64,000 nt of DNA, from contig NZ_JAOQJL010000006.1 in the NCBI RefSeq assembly GCF_025566965.1, positions 1-64,000 on the forward strand, given 5' to 3'. The notes under the pieces are model-generated. The model searched no databases. It saw only the letters and a program-made list of their open reading frames with translations, and was not told the DNA's origin. Source of the DNA: Blautia_A ammoniilytica. GTDB lineage: Bacteria; Bacillota; Clostridia; Lachnospirales; Lachnospiraceae. Positions 17,466 through 25,249 of this stretch are shown here, one piece after another. Positions within the stretch are counted from its first letter, which is position 1, and the number at the start of each line of letters is the position of its first letter. A program made the position numbers and the translations under genes.

Positions 17466-18700
17466 CGACTGTAATTCTCCTTAACACACAAATCATTTTC
17501 TATTATATTAATCAAATCATCTAAGCGAGATGCCATATGATATTTTTTCTTTATAAATCTCTTGCTATTTAAAGATAGTTCTTCTCCCAAATGTCGGTCA
17601 CTTAACAGCCTTCTTATACTATCAGCATACTCATCTGGACTGGAGCATAATATATACTCTTTTTCATTCACAGCCTCAATTCCTTCAATCCCAATTTCAT
17701 TTGTCAGTACAGGAATTCCAGCTGACATAGCCTCAAGAATCTTTACTTTTATTCCTGCACCAAGCTTTAGCGGTGCTACCAGACAGATGCAGCTGCTAAA
17801 ATATTTTGCCATATCGCTTGTATATCCAAGAATTTTAACAGCTTTTGATTCTTTTTTCTTTAAAATTTCCGGTGGATTGCTGCCGGCAATCAAAAATCTT
17901 ACATTTAACTCCTGAAGCTTCGGCATAACATTGTCCACAAACCAAATAGCACTTAAGTAGTTCTCCTCTCGGCTCATGGCACCAAAGAAAAGAATATCTC
18001 GCCCTTCAATCTTTCTTTGCACTTCGCTATAATCGTCAAAGTAAGGCATTGATGTAAATATTTGCTTCTCAGGCAAACCATTCTGAACTAGCAATGCTGT
18101 ATCTTTCGGATTGTTTGTAACAATCAAATCTACCTGTTTTAACCAGTTTGTTTCCAGATTCCTAATTCTCTCATACCTGGTTTTCCAGAAAAACTTCTGG
18201 TATGGTGATTCTGCTTTTCTCCATTTTCTCATATATCCCAAAAAAGTAACATCTTCTTCAATTGATATACTTTTACAATCAGGAAATTGTTTTCGCAGCA
18301 TTGTAAGAAAAGCCAGGGAAAAAGTCCATTGCAGGATAACAATATCTGGCTTCTCTCCACTTTTAATATACTCCATAACCATTTTTTCGATATGGCTTCT
18401 TTCATAATCCAGGCATATACCAGCATATTTATCAAATGGATTCACGTAAGACCATGCACTTCTTGCTCTTCTTTCAAACTGTTTTCCTTTTGATTTGTCC
18501 ATCACAAAAACATGATTCTTTATTCCATACTGTTCTAAATCTAATAATCTTTCTTCTTTTTTTAAACACAATGAAAGTAGTGTAATATCAAATTTCCCGC
18601 TTTGATGAAAATATTTAACATAAAAATTATGAACCTTCCCACCCGCATGATCAGCTTTATCATATGGAGCATACGGCGATATCCATAATATTTTTTTCAT
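17462..18700 (-). CDS. GT4 family glycosyltransferase
   Basis: A GT-B protein of about 412 residues. The N-terminal half starts KKILWISPYAPYDKADHAGGK and the C-terminal half has ILFFGAMSREENY, ILGYTSDMAKYF and the donor-site stretch LKLGAGIKVKILEAMSAGIPVLT. I place the start at the ATG at 18700, behind AGGTGA, not at an in-frame ATG twelve codons upstream. It is expected to add a sugar to the growing chain in the cytoplasm, but the donor is unknown. The stop overlaps the wzm start. Confidence 0.88.
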   Translation of the reverse strand: MKKILWISPYAPYDKADHAGGKVHNFYVKYFHQSGKFDITLLSLCLKKEERLLDLEQYGIKNHVFVMDKSKGKQFERRARSAWSYVNPFDKYAGICLDYERSHIEKMVMEYIKSGEKPDIVILQWTFSLAFLTMLRKQFPDCKSISIEEDVTFLGYMRKWRKAESPYQKFFWKTRYERIRNLETNWLKQVDLIVTNNPKDTALLVQNGLPEKQIFTSMPYFDDYSEVQRKIEGRDILFFGAMSREENYLSAIWFVDNVMPKLQELNVRFLIAGSNPPEILKKKESKAVKILGYTSDMAKYFSSCICLVAPLKLGAGIKVKILEAMSAGIPVLTNEIGIEGIEAVNEKEYILCSSPDEYADSIRRLLSDRHLGEELSLNSKRFIKKKYHMASRLDDLINIIENDLCVKENYSR

Positions 18701-18805
18701 TTTATCACCTGTTTCATGTTTTAAAAATACACACAATCTATTTTATTTTAACATGTCCACTATCAAAAAGCAATAAAAGCGCTAGTATTTACTCATCCTT
18801 ACACA

Positions 18806-19681
18806 TCATTTCTCCAACATGCCCAAATAAACCTCACAGGCGGCGGCAGTTTTCTCCAACATAAAACGGATTCTCTTCTTCTGTTTGTGATAGCTTTTTT
18901 TCGTTGCAGCACCACTTTCATGTTTTACTGTCATAGCTGGATCATATACGATTTTATAGGCTTTTCGCTTGCAGCGCAGTGCCAGTATATATTCCTCGTA
19001 AAAAAACTGGGTTTCCGGGTCAAAAGCCTTATCTTCCTTTTCCACAAATAAAGGAGTAAAAATCAAACAGGCGCCAAATGGAATAATGTCTGTCTGGATC
19101 TGACGACTGAGAGTGGTCTGTTTTTCTCTATTGGCTATTTTTGATTTTTCTGCTTTTTTAAGCATGTGGTGAACAACTGGATACAGGACTGGGTAAAATC
19201 GAAGTGCCAACTGATTCATCTTTACAGTATAAGCAGCCTCTTTTTTTGTGCGGAGCCTGGTATCCATAGGGTTCTGATGCTCACCAGTTCCCTGATGGAT
19301 CACATCAGGTCCAAGAACATGGCATGGACGATTACTATAACTGCTTTCCAGTATGCTGATAAAATTCTTTTGTATAAACTCAATATCATTATTTAGCACA
19401 ATGATATAGCCTGGGCCGAATTGTTCTTTTGCATACTGATAGCCCCGGTTATTGGCATATGAAAATCCTCCATTTTCCTTTATCTGTAAAACTTTAATCC
19501 GAGGATTTTCCTTATATTTCAGTAAAAGTTCATTTCTTTCTGCTTCTGAATCATGAATATCATTATCCACGATCACAATTCTTATCCGTTCCTGCTGTTC
19601 CATTGCCAGAATCGATTGTACACAGATATCTGTCACCCTTGAATCCTTATAATGTAAAATTACAAAACTTACAAAATCCAT
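18806..19681 (-). CDS. GT2 family glycosyltransferase (rhamnosyltransferase-like)
   Basis: A 291-residue GT-A enzyme: FVSFVILHYKD at the start, IVIVDND near residue 36, the NGGFSYANNRGYQ stretch and the metal-binding LNNDIEF near 98, then FFYEEYILALRCKRKAY in the acceptor half. The pattern NGGF-x-x-x-x-N-x-G is common in rhamnosyl- and galactofuranosyl-type transferases, but the substrate cannot be fixed. There is no membrane helix. It belongs to the operon that begins with the promoter near 20.9 kb. Confidence 0.87.
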   Translation of the reverse strand: MDFVSFVILHYKDSRVTDICVQSILAMEQQERIRIVIVDNDIHDSEAERNELLLKYKENPRIKVLQIKENGGFSYANNRGYQYAKEQFGPGYIIVLNNDIEFIQKNFISILESSYSNRPCHVLGPDVIHQGTGEHQNPMDTRLRTKKEAAYTVKMNQLALRFYPVLYPVVHHMLKKAEKSKIANREKQTTLSRQIQTDIIPFGACLIFTPLFVEKEDKAFDPETQFFYEEYILALRCKRKAYKIVYDPAMTVKHESGAATKKSYHKQKKRIRFMLEKTAAACEVYLGMLEK

Positions 19682-19827
19682 TTACGTCCCCTGTCTCATG
19701 CAAAAATGCTTTCTCATTTCCTGAAAAATCCGTTTTTAAAGCATATTGATTATAGCCTATCTGCAAATAAAATCAATGTGACTGTTCCATATAAATACCC
19801 TTATCACTACAAATCAACTTCCATTAT

Positions 19828-20820
19828 CTATCTCTTATTGCTTATCAGCCATCCAAATAGCGGAAGAAGCCTGGTTTTTATCAAGATCATCAGTGCCTTT
19901 ACTGCAGCTTTCTGGGTAAATGGGATATCCACTTCAGCGGTCAGTCTGGCTTTACTGTTCTTCCAATAATGTGGAAAATACGACTCCACTGTGGTATTTA
20001 TATAATCACATAACTCTCTTGTTTTTTCTTTGCTTGCTCCCAGTGCCAGCTGGAATAAGCAGGTAGCAAGTATTCTCAATACAAATAATTCAAAAAATTC
20101 CGGACTGTTCGCCATTCCCACTTCCCACACCTTGGTAAGCGTAGCATCCAACCCCTTATAGGGTAAAGAATACTTTTCCAGACCTTTGAAATTATGTCTT
20201 GCAGAAGATTCATGCTGTACGTAGTAATACCCGCATTCCGGTATCGTATTAATTCTCGGACATACTGCACTGAAAAACAGAGAAATCGGCATATCCTCAC
20301 CACGTTCCCCACTTTGGAAATGGACATCATATTTTTTCCACAATTCTCTCCGGTACAGATGAGAACATACAGCTGAAATTCTGAAAGTCCATTCTTCATT
20401 CTCCATGCGTTTATACACACCTGGAACGATCCTTTCCAATTCTTTTCCACCTTCGTCCACATAAGTCAGTCCACAGATTACCATGTCCAGCTTTTCTTTT
20501 TCTGCAAGATTATATATTTTTTCAATATAGTTGTTTTTCAGATAATCATCCCCGTCAACAAATGTAATGTATTTTCCTGTTGCTTTGTTCATTCCCCGGT
20601 TTCTTGCAACAGCAACTCCCTGGTTTTTCTGTTCTATTAAAAAAATCCGTGAGTCTTCTCTATTCAGCTTTTCCAGGATTTCTCCACTTTTGTCTGTACT
20701 GCCATCATTAATCACAATGACTTCAAAATTTTCAAAAGTTTGATTCAAGACGGATTGAATACATTTTTCTATGTATTGTTCATTGTTATAAACAGGAATG
20801 ATAATGGACACTTCAGGCAT
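19828..20820 (-). CDS. GT2 family glycosyltransferase (EpsJ/CpsJ-like)
   Basis: A 330-residue GT-A enzyme with VSIIIPVYNNEQYIEKCI at the N-terminus, VINDGSTDKSGEIL, GVAVARNRGM and the metal motif FVDGDDYLK near residue 92. The C-terminal third is helical, as in capsule and exopolysaccharide transferases of the EpsJ type. It is the first gene behind a promoter at 20899-20927 and has a good AAGGAG ribosome site. Confidence 0.87.
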   Translation of the reverse strand: MPEVSIIIPVYNNEQYIEKCIQSVLNQTFENFEVIVINDGSTDKSGEILEKLNREDSRIFLIEQKNQGVAVARNRGMNKATGKYITFVDGDDYLKNNYIEKIYNLAEKEKLDMVICGLTYVDEGGKELERIVPGVYKRMENEEWTFRISAVCSHLYRRELWKKYDVHFQSGERGEDMPISLFFSAVCPRINTIPECGYYYVQHESSARHNFKGLEKYSLPYKGLDATLTKVWEVGMANSPEFFELFVLRILATCLFQLALGASKEKTRELCDYINTTVESYFPHYWKNSKARLTAEVDIPFTQKAAVKALMILIKTRLLPLFGWLISNKR

Positions 20821-20898
20821 GATTTTCTCCTTATATATGGCTGTGCTGCATATTTCCTTGCAAAATCAAATATGTAGGTGAATGCATTACGTATTTAT

Positions 20899-20927
20899 AT
20901 CATAGCATTTGTTATAATACTTGTGAA
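20899..20927 (-). promoter_or_regulatory. Sigma-A type promoter for the downstream glycan genes
   Basis: On the minus strand TTCACA (20927-20922) and TATGAT (20904-20899) are separated by 17 bases. It lies about 80 bases before the 20820 start and just downstream of a terminator, so it marks the start of a new transcription unit that probably reads to the left edge. Confidence 0.55.
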
Positions 20928-20953
20928 TCTCAAATATGACCATTCTAACATAG

Positions 20954-20982
20954 AAAAAGAGTCTTGCAAAGAACCAAGACTC
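20954..20982 (-). terminator. Intrinsic terminator after the 20996-21781 gene
   Basis: Perfect 8-bp stem GAGTCTTG/CAAGACTC (20959-20966 with 20975-20982) and an 8-base loop. It is followed on the minus strand by five T residues. It starts 14 bases past the stop codon of the GT2 gene. Confidence 0.85.
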
Positions 20983-20995
20983 CATACATTATTCG

Positions 20996-21781
20996 TTACT
21001 TTTCATAACTCTTATATCCGATCTTATAGAACCGCATCAGAAGCTTCACCACCGATGCCGGCCAGAACTTCCCGAACATCTCCAGTTCTTCCCTGGTCTT
21101 CTCCTGATTCTTCAGACAAGCCTTTGTAGTGGCGCCATCGTGTATCCTGTAGTAGAACAATTCTTTAGGAATATAGGTAAATCTTCCCTTTTTCCTGGCA
21201 ATCTGGACAAACACATCCCAGTCCAGTGCGTAATGATAGCCAGACTGGAAAATGCTTTTCCCAAGTATAGCCTTATGATAGCACACAGACGGACAGCAGA
21301 TCCCGTTTCCCAGTGACTGCACTCCCAGCTTGACCCAGCGCTTGTCTGCCAGAAAGGGAAGCCTGAGCGGCAGCTTCATGATCTGCTTGATCAAAAGACT
21401 TACATCCCACCGAACCTGCTGGTGTTGGTTGATGATGCGGTAATCCGTCATGGCGATCAGTGTATCCGGATGCTTTCCCAGATACTGATCCATATATTTC
21501 AGATAATCCCGATGATAAATATCATCCTGATGGGTAATCGTCACGTATTCTGTCTCAGCCTGGTCATAGGCATAATTCCAGTCATCCTGCAGGCTGCTGG
21601 TGCCTTCTCTCACGTAATATGGCAGGTGATATTTCTCTGCCAGATCACGGATGTAGTCGCTGGGTGTGGATGTGCATACGATCACCCTGGACTTTGCCGA
21701 CTGCTGTACTACAGACCGGATGCTTTTCTCAAGATATGGGGATTCCCCATATGCACATACTGCAAATGTATGACTGATCAT
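20996..21781 (-). CDS. GT2 family glycosyltransferase
   Basis: A 261-residue GT-A enzyme that begins SHTFAVCAYGESPYLEKSI, with VICTSTPSDYI, the WNYAYDQAETEY stretch and ITHQDDIYH (the DD pair near residue 84) as metal site; LDWDVFVQIARKKGRF is the acceptor-side motif. It is the last gene of the operon that starts near 25.2 kb and is followed directly by a terminator. Donor and acceptor are unknown. Confidence 0.85.
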   Translation of the reverse strand: MISHTFAVCAYGESPYLEKSIRSVVQQSAKSRVIVCTSTPSDYIRDLAEKYHLPYYVREGTSSLQDDWNYAYDQAETEYVTITHQDDIYHRDYLKYMDQYLGKHPDTLIAMTDYRIINQHQQVRWDVSLLIKQIMKLPLRLPFLADKRWVKLGVQSLGNGICCPSVCYHKAILGKSIFQSGYHYALDWDVFVQIARKKGRFTYIPKELFYYRIHDGATTKACLKNQEKTREELEMFGKFWPASVVKLLMRFYKIGYKSYEK

Positions 21782-21817
21782 AAGCCTCTAACCTGCCTTT
21801 TGTCTTGATTTCTCCAC

Positions 21818-22549
21818 CTATTTGCATTTTGTCTTCACAAAAGCAACAATGTCATCATTTTTATCCATCACATTACTATCTGCTTCTAATTCTTCAATAG
21901 ATTTCCAAGCATATTTCTTACCGTCCAGTTCAAAAATATCGCCTTTCATGCATTCTGGTACATCATTCAATGCAAGACTGTACAGTATATGTTTATATTG
22001 CTTATACACTTGATCACTTTCAGAATATTTACAATGGGGAGCACTGGTAATGTATGATGTTGTAACTTGCATTTTAACCAAATCACTTGCATGCTTATCT
22101 ATATTTTCCTTGTTTGGATCTTCTGTTCGGTAATATGGAAATAACCAACATTTCCATCTCTCATCATAAACCTGCAAATACTTACCCGTCGGATTTGTAA
22201 TAGCCAATAGAGAAAATTCATGATATTTTTCTGACAAATGTTCTGTAACCAACTGCGTTATTTTCAATAGGTCACTTTCAGACAAATCACCGATTTTCTT
22301 TTCCATTCGCCATTCATCCATTTGAATGATCCTGTCAATTCTTGCCCATGATTCTCTTGTCAATCCAGCTTCTTGCCAATCATCAATTCTAATACTGTAC
22401 GGATTTTTCTTAGCTTTACTCGTAACCATCATGGCAAGAACAGCAATGGTATTTTTATCAATGACAATCGCTGGCCTGCGCTTTGATACTTTTATCTCCT
22501 GAAATGGGAACTGAGTCCACCATACTTCACCTAAATTATATTTTCCCAT
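21818..22549 (-). CDS. PemK/MazF-type toxin fused to a NUDIX-like domain
   Basis: The first 110 residues match PemK/MazF endoribonucleases: NLGEVWWTQFPFQE, the KRRPAIVID motif, MVTSKAKKNP, and SWARIDRIIQMDEWR. The last 120 residues (FSLLAITNPTG, WKCWLFPYY, DIFELDGKKYAWKSIEELEAD, KNDDIVAFV) resemble SMODS-associated NUDIX-like domains found in defence proteins, without the catalytic NUDIX box. MazF toxins are usually about 110 residues, so this protein is double length. The start is the ATG at 22549 behind AAGGAGAG; it overlaps the small upstream gene by 14 bases. The toxin part is fairly sure; the second domain name is inference. Confidence 0.75.
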   Translation of the reverse strand: MGKYNLGEVWWTQFPFQEIKVSKRRPAIVIDKNTIAVLAMMVTSKAKKNPYSIRIDDWQEAGLTRESWARIDRIIQMDEWRMEKKIGDLSESDLLKITQLVTEHLSEKYHEFSLLAITNPTGKYLQVYDERWKCWLFPYYRTEDPNKENIDKHASDLVKMQVTTSYITSAPHCKYSESDQVYKQYKHILYSLALNDVPECMKGDIFELDGKKYAWKSIEELEADSNVMDKNDDIVAFVKTKCK

Positions 22550-22709
22550 CTTTTTTCTCTCCTTGTTTATAAATCTCATCCCACTGATCTTCTTGCATCC
22601 ACTCATCATCTAACGCTATATCATCTGCCTTCTCAGCACTTGCATATAATCTGTCTCTATTTAATTCAATAAAACGCTTGAAATCATTTATCTCTTTTAC
22701 CATTTTCAT
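22536..22709 (-). CDS. Small acidic antitoxin-like protein
   Basis: A 57-residue protein starting MKMVKEINDFKRF, with an acidic second half (DDIALDDEWMQEDQWDEI). Length, acidity, position directly before and overlapping the PemK/MazF-type toxin gene, and a strong AAAGGAGC ribosome site all fit an antitoxin. No DNA-binding fold is evident, so autorepression cannot be claimed. I chose the ATG at 22709; the open frame continues upstream but lacks a ribosome site there. Confidence 0.7.
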   Translation of the reverse strand: MKMVKEINDFKRFIELNRDRLYASAEKADDIALDDEWMQEDQWDEIYKQGEKKDGKI

Positions 22710-22841
22710 GAATGCTCCTTTCCTATCAATGTGACAATTGATAAATTTCCATTTCCTTATCAAAACAAGGCATATAAAATAGTTCTTGGCAGGCCATCTC
22801 ACAGCGATTCGATTCCATATAATTATTTCTGCTTTTCTTTC

Positions 22842-23261
22842 TCAGGATTGCTTTCCTGATTCTCCCTCTATCTCTCCCTCACGTTCTTCCAGCTCACGGG
22901 TGATCTCCTCATCGTCATTCAGGCGGCGGTTGGCTGCCTTGGAGCGAAGCGCCACTTCGGCGGACAGGATAGAAATCTTCTCCTCCAGCTGGGACACGAT
23001 AAGTGATAAAGTAAAGATCTTTTCTACCAGAAGGAAGATGATGATCACAAATACCAGGTTGGAGGGTGACATAAAGCCAAGATGCTTGCTCAATTCAAAG
23101 CAGATTTCCGGAAAAATGGCAAGGATAAGCAATACCGCTGCAAAAAAGATCCAGAAAATGGCATCTTCCATTTTGACCTTAAACTTCCGGATCTGCCGCA
23201 GGATCCAGATCACTGTAATCAATGCTGCTACTACCAGCAGCGCCCTTAATGTAATGGTCAT
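22842..23261 (-). CDS. DUF2304 small membrane protein
   Basis: A 139-residue protein with three hydrophobic segments (about 5-20, 35-52, 66-85) and a charged, coiled-coil-like tail (IVSQLEEKISILSAEVALRSK, given in part as LEEKISILSAEVALR). DUF2304 proteins typically sit next to GT2 enzymes of the polyprenyl-phosphate type, as here with the gene at 23276. A helper or anchoring role is inferred; no activity is known to me. Confidence 0.8.
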   Translation of the reverse strand: MTITLRALLVVAALITVIWILRQIRKFKVKMEDAIFWIFFAAVLLILAIFPEICFELSKHLGFMSPSNLVFVIIIFLLVEKIFTLSLIVSQLEEKISILSAEVALRSKAANRRLNDDEEITRELEEREGEIEGESGKQS

Positions 23262-23275
23262 GGTCTACTCTCCTT

Positions 23276-23965
23276 TCACCTTTTCCGTACCCACTGGAAC
23301 AGCAGGATAGAGAAAAGCATTTTCATCATATACCACACGGAATTTTTGAAATTCAGGTAGCTGACTCCTGCAATACGTTCAGACATGTGTACCTGCACCT
23401 CACGGATATCAACTCCACAGTTCAACAGGTATGCCAGGGTATCCGGCTCCGGGCTGTAATGCATGTTATAACCGAAATGCTTGATCATCTTCTTGTTGAA
23501 CAGGCGCATGCCGGAGGTCACATCCCCGATATACTTGCCGCCTGTTGTCAGCCAGATGGCTGTTGTAATGATCTGGCTGCCGATCATACGTGAGTTGATG
23601 GGCTTACGCTCTGTCTTGAATCTGGAGCCGATCACGATATCACAGCCGGTCTGCTCCATCTCATCGATCATATCTGCAATATATGCGGGATCATGCTGTC
23701 CGTCTCCGTCCAGCTGTAGTACATAATCATAGCCGTAATAATTGGCATAGCGCATGCCGCTTTTCACAGCTCCGGAAAGCCCGGTATTAACCGGAAGATC
23801 CATGAAATTATAGCCTCTTCGGGCACAGATCTTACGTGTATCGTCGGTGGAGCCGTCATTGATCACCACATAATCATACTGGGGATAATTCCGGATCAGA
23901 TTGTCCACCACTGTTTCTATACATCCTGCCTCATTGTAGGCAGGAATGATAATGAGTATTTTCAT
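23276..23965 (-). CDS. GT2 polyprenyl-phosphate mannosyl/glucosyltransferase-like protein
   Basis: A 229-residue DPM1-like GT-A enzyme: LIIIPAYNEAGCIETVVDN, VVINDGSTDDT, VNTGLSGAVKSG and the metal motif LQLDGDGQHDP near residue 95, with SGMRLFNKKMI in the second half. It lacks C-terminal membrane helices, which the neighbouring DUF2304 protein could supply. The expected product is an undecaprenyl-phosphate sugar. The start overlaps the stop of the preceding gene by four bases (ATGA at 23962-23965). Confidence 0.87.
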   Translation of the reverse strand: MKILIIIPAYNEAGCIETVVDNLIRNYPQYDYVVINDGSTDDTRKICARRGYNFMDLPVNTGLSGAVKSGMRYANYYGYDYVLQLDGDGQHDPAYIADMIDEMEQTGCDIVIGSRFKTERKPINSRMIGSQIITTAIWLTTGGKYIGDVTSGMRLFNKKMIKHFGYNMHYSPEPDTLAYLLNCGVDIREVQVHMSERIAGVSYLNFKNSVWYMMKMLFSILLFQWVRKR

Positions 23966-25176
23966 AATTCTCCTTGCTGCTTAGCCGTCTTCGTATGTCT
24001 GTATTTTTCTTCGATCTTAAGAAGCTCCCTGGCTCTCGCCTCAAAGGAATACTGCTCCCGGATCAGCGGCCACTGCTTTGCCACCTTCTCTTTGATCTCA
24101 TCATAATGTGTCTCCAGCTGCATGATGCAATCATCAAACTCTTCTTTATTATTATAGTAAAGAACTGCGTCTGGAAAGATCTCCTTCAGTTCTTCACAAT
24201 AATCTGAGATCACAGGCAGTCCGCAGGCCAGCGCATCAAAAATACGGTTATTTACAAACTGGTAATCCAGCATATCCTTCCAATGGTCATTCAAGGTAGC
24301 CTTTGCACTGCGGTACAGATCCGGGATCTGACTGTTCTCAATGGATGTATCCTGAACCATGCCCTTATTCTGTCCCAGCATAGCCTTCCAGCCGCTGCCC
24401 CAGATCTTAAGAGGAAGCTGATTCTGGGCAGACCAGATCACGCATCGTCTGGCAACGCCTCTGGAATTGCCTATAAAAATATAGTCTCCCTTAGCCTGTA
24501 CTGCGCTCTGGTCATCTCCGGACTCCTCCGCCGGATAAAACAGCTCTGTATCTGTACACTGAAGAAGCGGCAGTACCGGCACTTTTACCTTTTCCTGCAA
24601 ACATTTGGCATAGTAATTAGAGCTTACACATACTACGTCATATAATTCATATTCCTCCGGAGTGATCATCTCCGGATGGCTGATATTCCACATAATGTAC
24701 AAACATCTGGCATTCCGCCTGTCAGGTCTGTAGAAATGACAGCCTCGAAGCACCAGTACCACATCTGCGTCTTCCTCGCAGCCCCAGTCCTCCCTGGTGT
24801 CTACCACTGTATACACGCCAAGTCTGTCCAGATAACGCTTCAGAGTCACTGCATATGCGTAATCTCCCCAGCGTACCTTTACCGGTCCTTCCGGCGCCGG
24901 GCACTTGATCACCCACAACGGCCTGCCTGCAGCTTCTGTGTGAAGCTGGGCATTACGCACCGGCCAGTCATCCCTGCGTCTGAACTCTTGCTCAATAAAA
25001 GCCTTCAGCTCTTCGATCGCTTTTGTCTGGGCAAGAGATGCTTTCTGAAGATCTCCGATCACCTTGCTCTGACGTTTATTTTCTTTTTCCATATCGCCAA
25101 GCTTCTTATCCAGGTAAGTCCTCGGCACCGGAACAATCCTTCTCAGCTTGTTCTTAATGGAAGCCCAAATCCCCAT
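23962..25176 (-). CDS. CgeB-like GT-B glycosyltransferase with N-terminal coiled coil
   Basis: A 404-residue protein. Residues about 15-70 are charged and helical (coiled coil). The rest has GT-B features: WNISHPEMITPEEYELYD, VVCVSSNYYAKCLQEK, YIFIGNSRGVARR, NDHWKDML and the donor-site stretch NRIFDALACGLPVISDYCEEL. The pattern matches the CgeB/glycosyl-transferase-1-like proteins found in surface glycan loci. The first gene of its operon, behind the promoter at 25208-25236 and an AAAGGAG ribosome site. Confidence 0.8.
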   Translation of the reverse strand: MGIWASIKNKLRRIVPVPRTYLDKKLGDMEKENKRQSKVIGDLQKASLAQTKAIEELKAFIEQEFRRRDDWPVRNAQLHTEAAGRPLWVIKCPAPEGPVKVRWGDYAYAVTLKRYLDRLGVYTVVDTREDWGCEEDADVVLVLRGCHFYRPDRRNARCLYIMWNISHPEMITPEEYELYDVVCVSSNYYAKCLQEKVKVPVLPLLQCTDTELFYPAEESGDDQSAVQAKGDYIFIGNSRGVARRCVIWSAQNQLPLKIWGSGWKAMLGQNKGMVQDTSIENSQIPDLYRSAKATLNDHWKDMLDYQFVNNRIFDALACGLPVISDYCEELKEIFPDAVLYYNNKEEFDDCIMQLETHYDEIKEKVAKQWPLIREQYSFEARARELLKIEEKYRHTKTAKQQGEL

Positions 25177-25207
25177 AATGTTACTCCTTTAACACTTTAT
25201 AGGTCAC

Positions 25208-25236
25208 ATTATACCCAATCCGGCTCTTTAGTGCAA
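25208..25236 (-). promoter_or_regulatory. Sigma-A type promoter for the 23962-20996 operon
   Basis: On the minus strand TTGCAC (25236-25231) and TATAAT (25213-25208) with exactly 17 bases between them, 32 bases before the start codon at 25176. It separates the glycan locus from the dehydratase genes. Confidence 0.7.
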
Positions 25237-25249
25237 TGCTTTTCACCTT

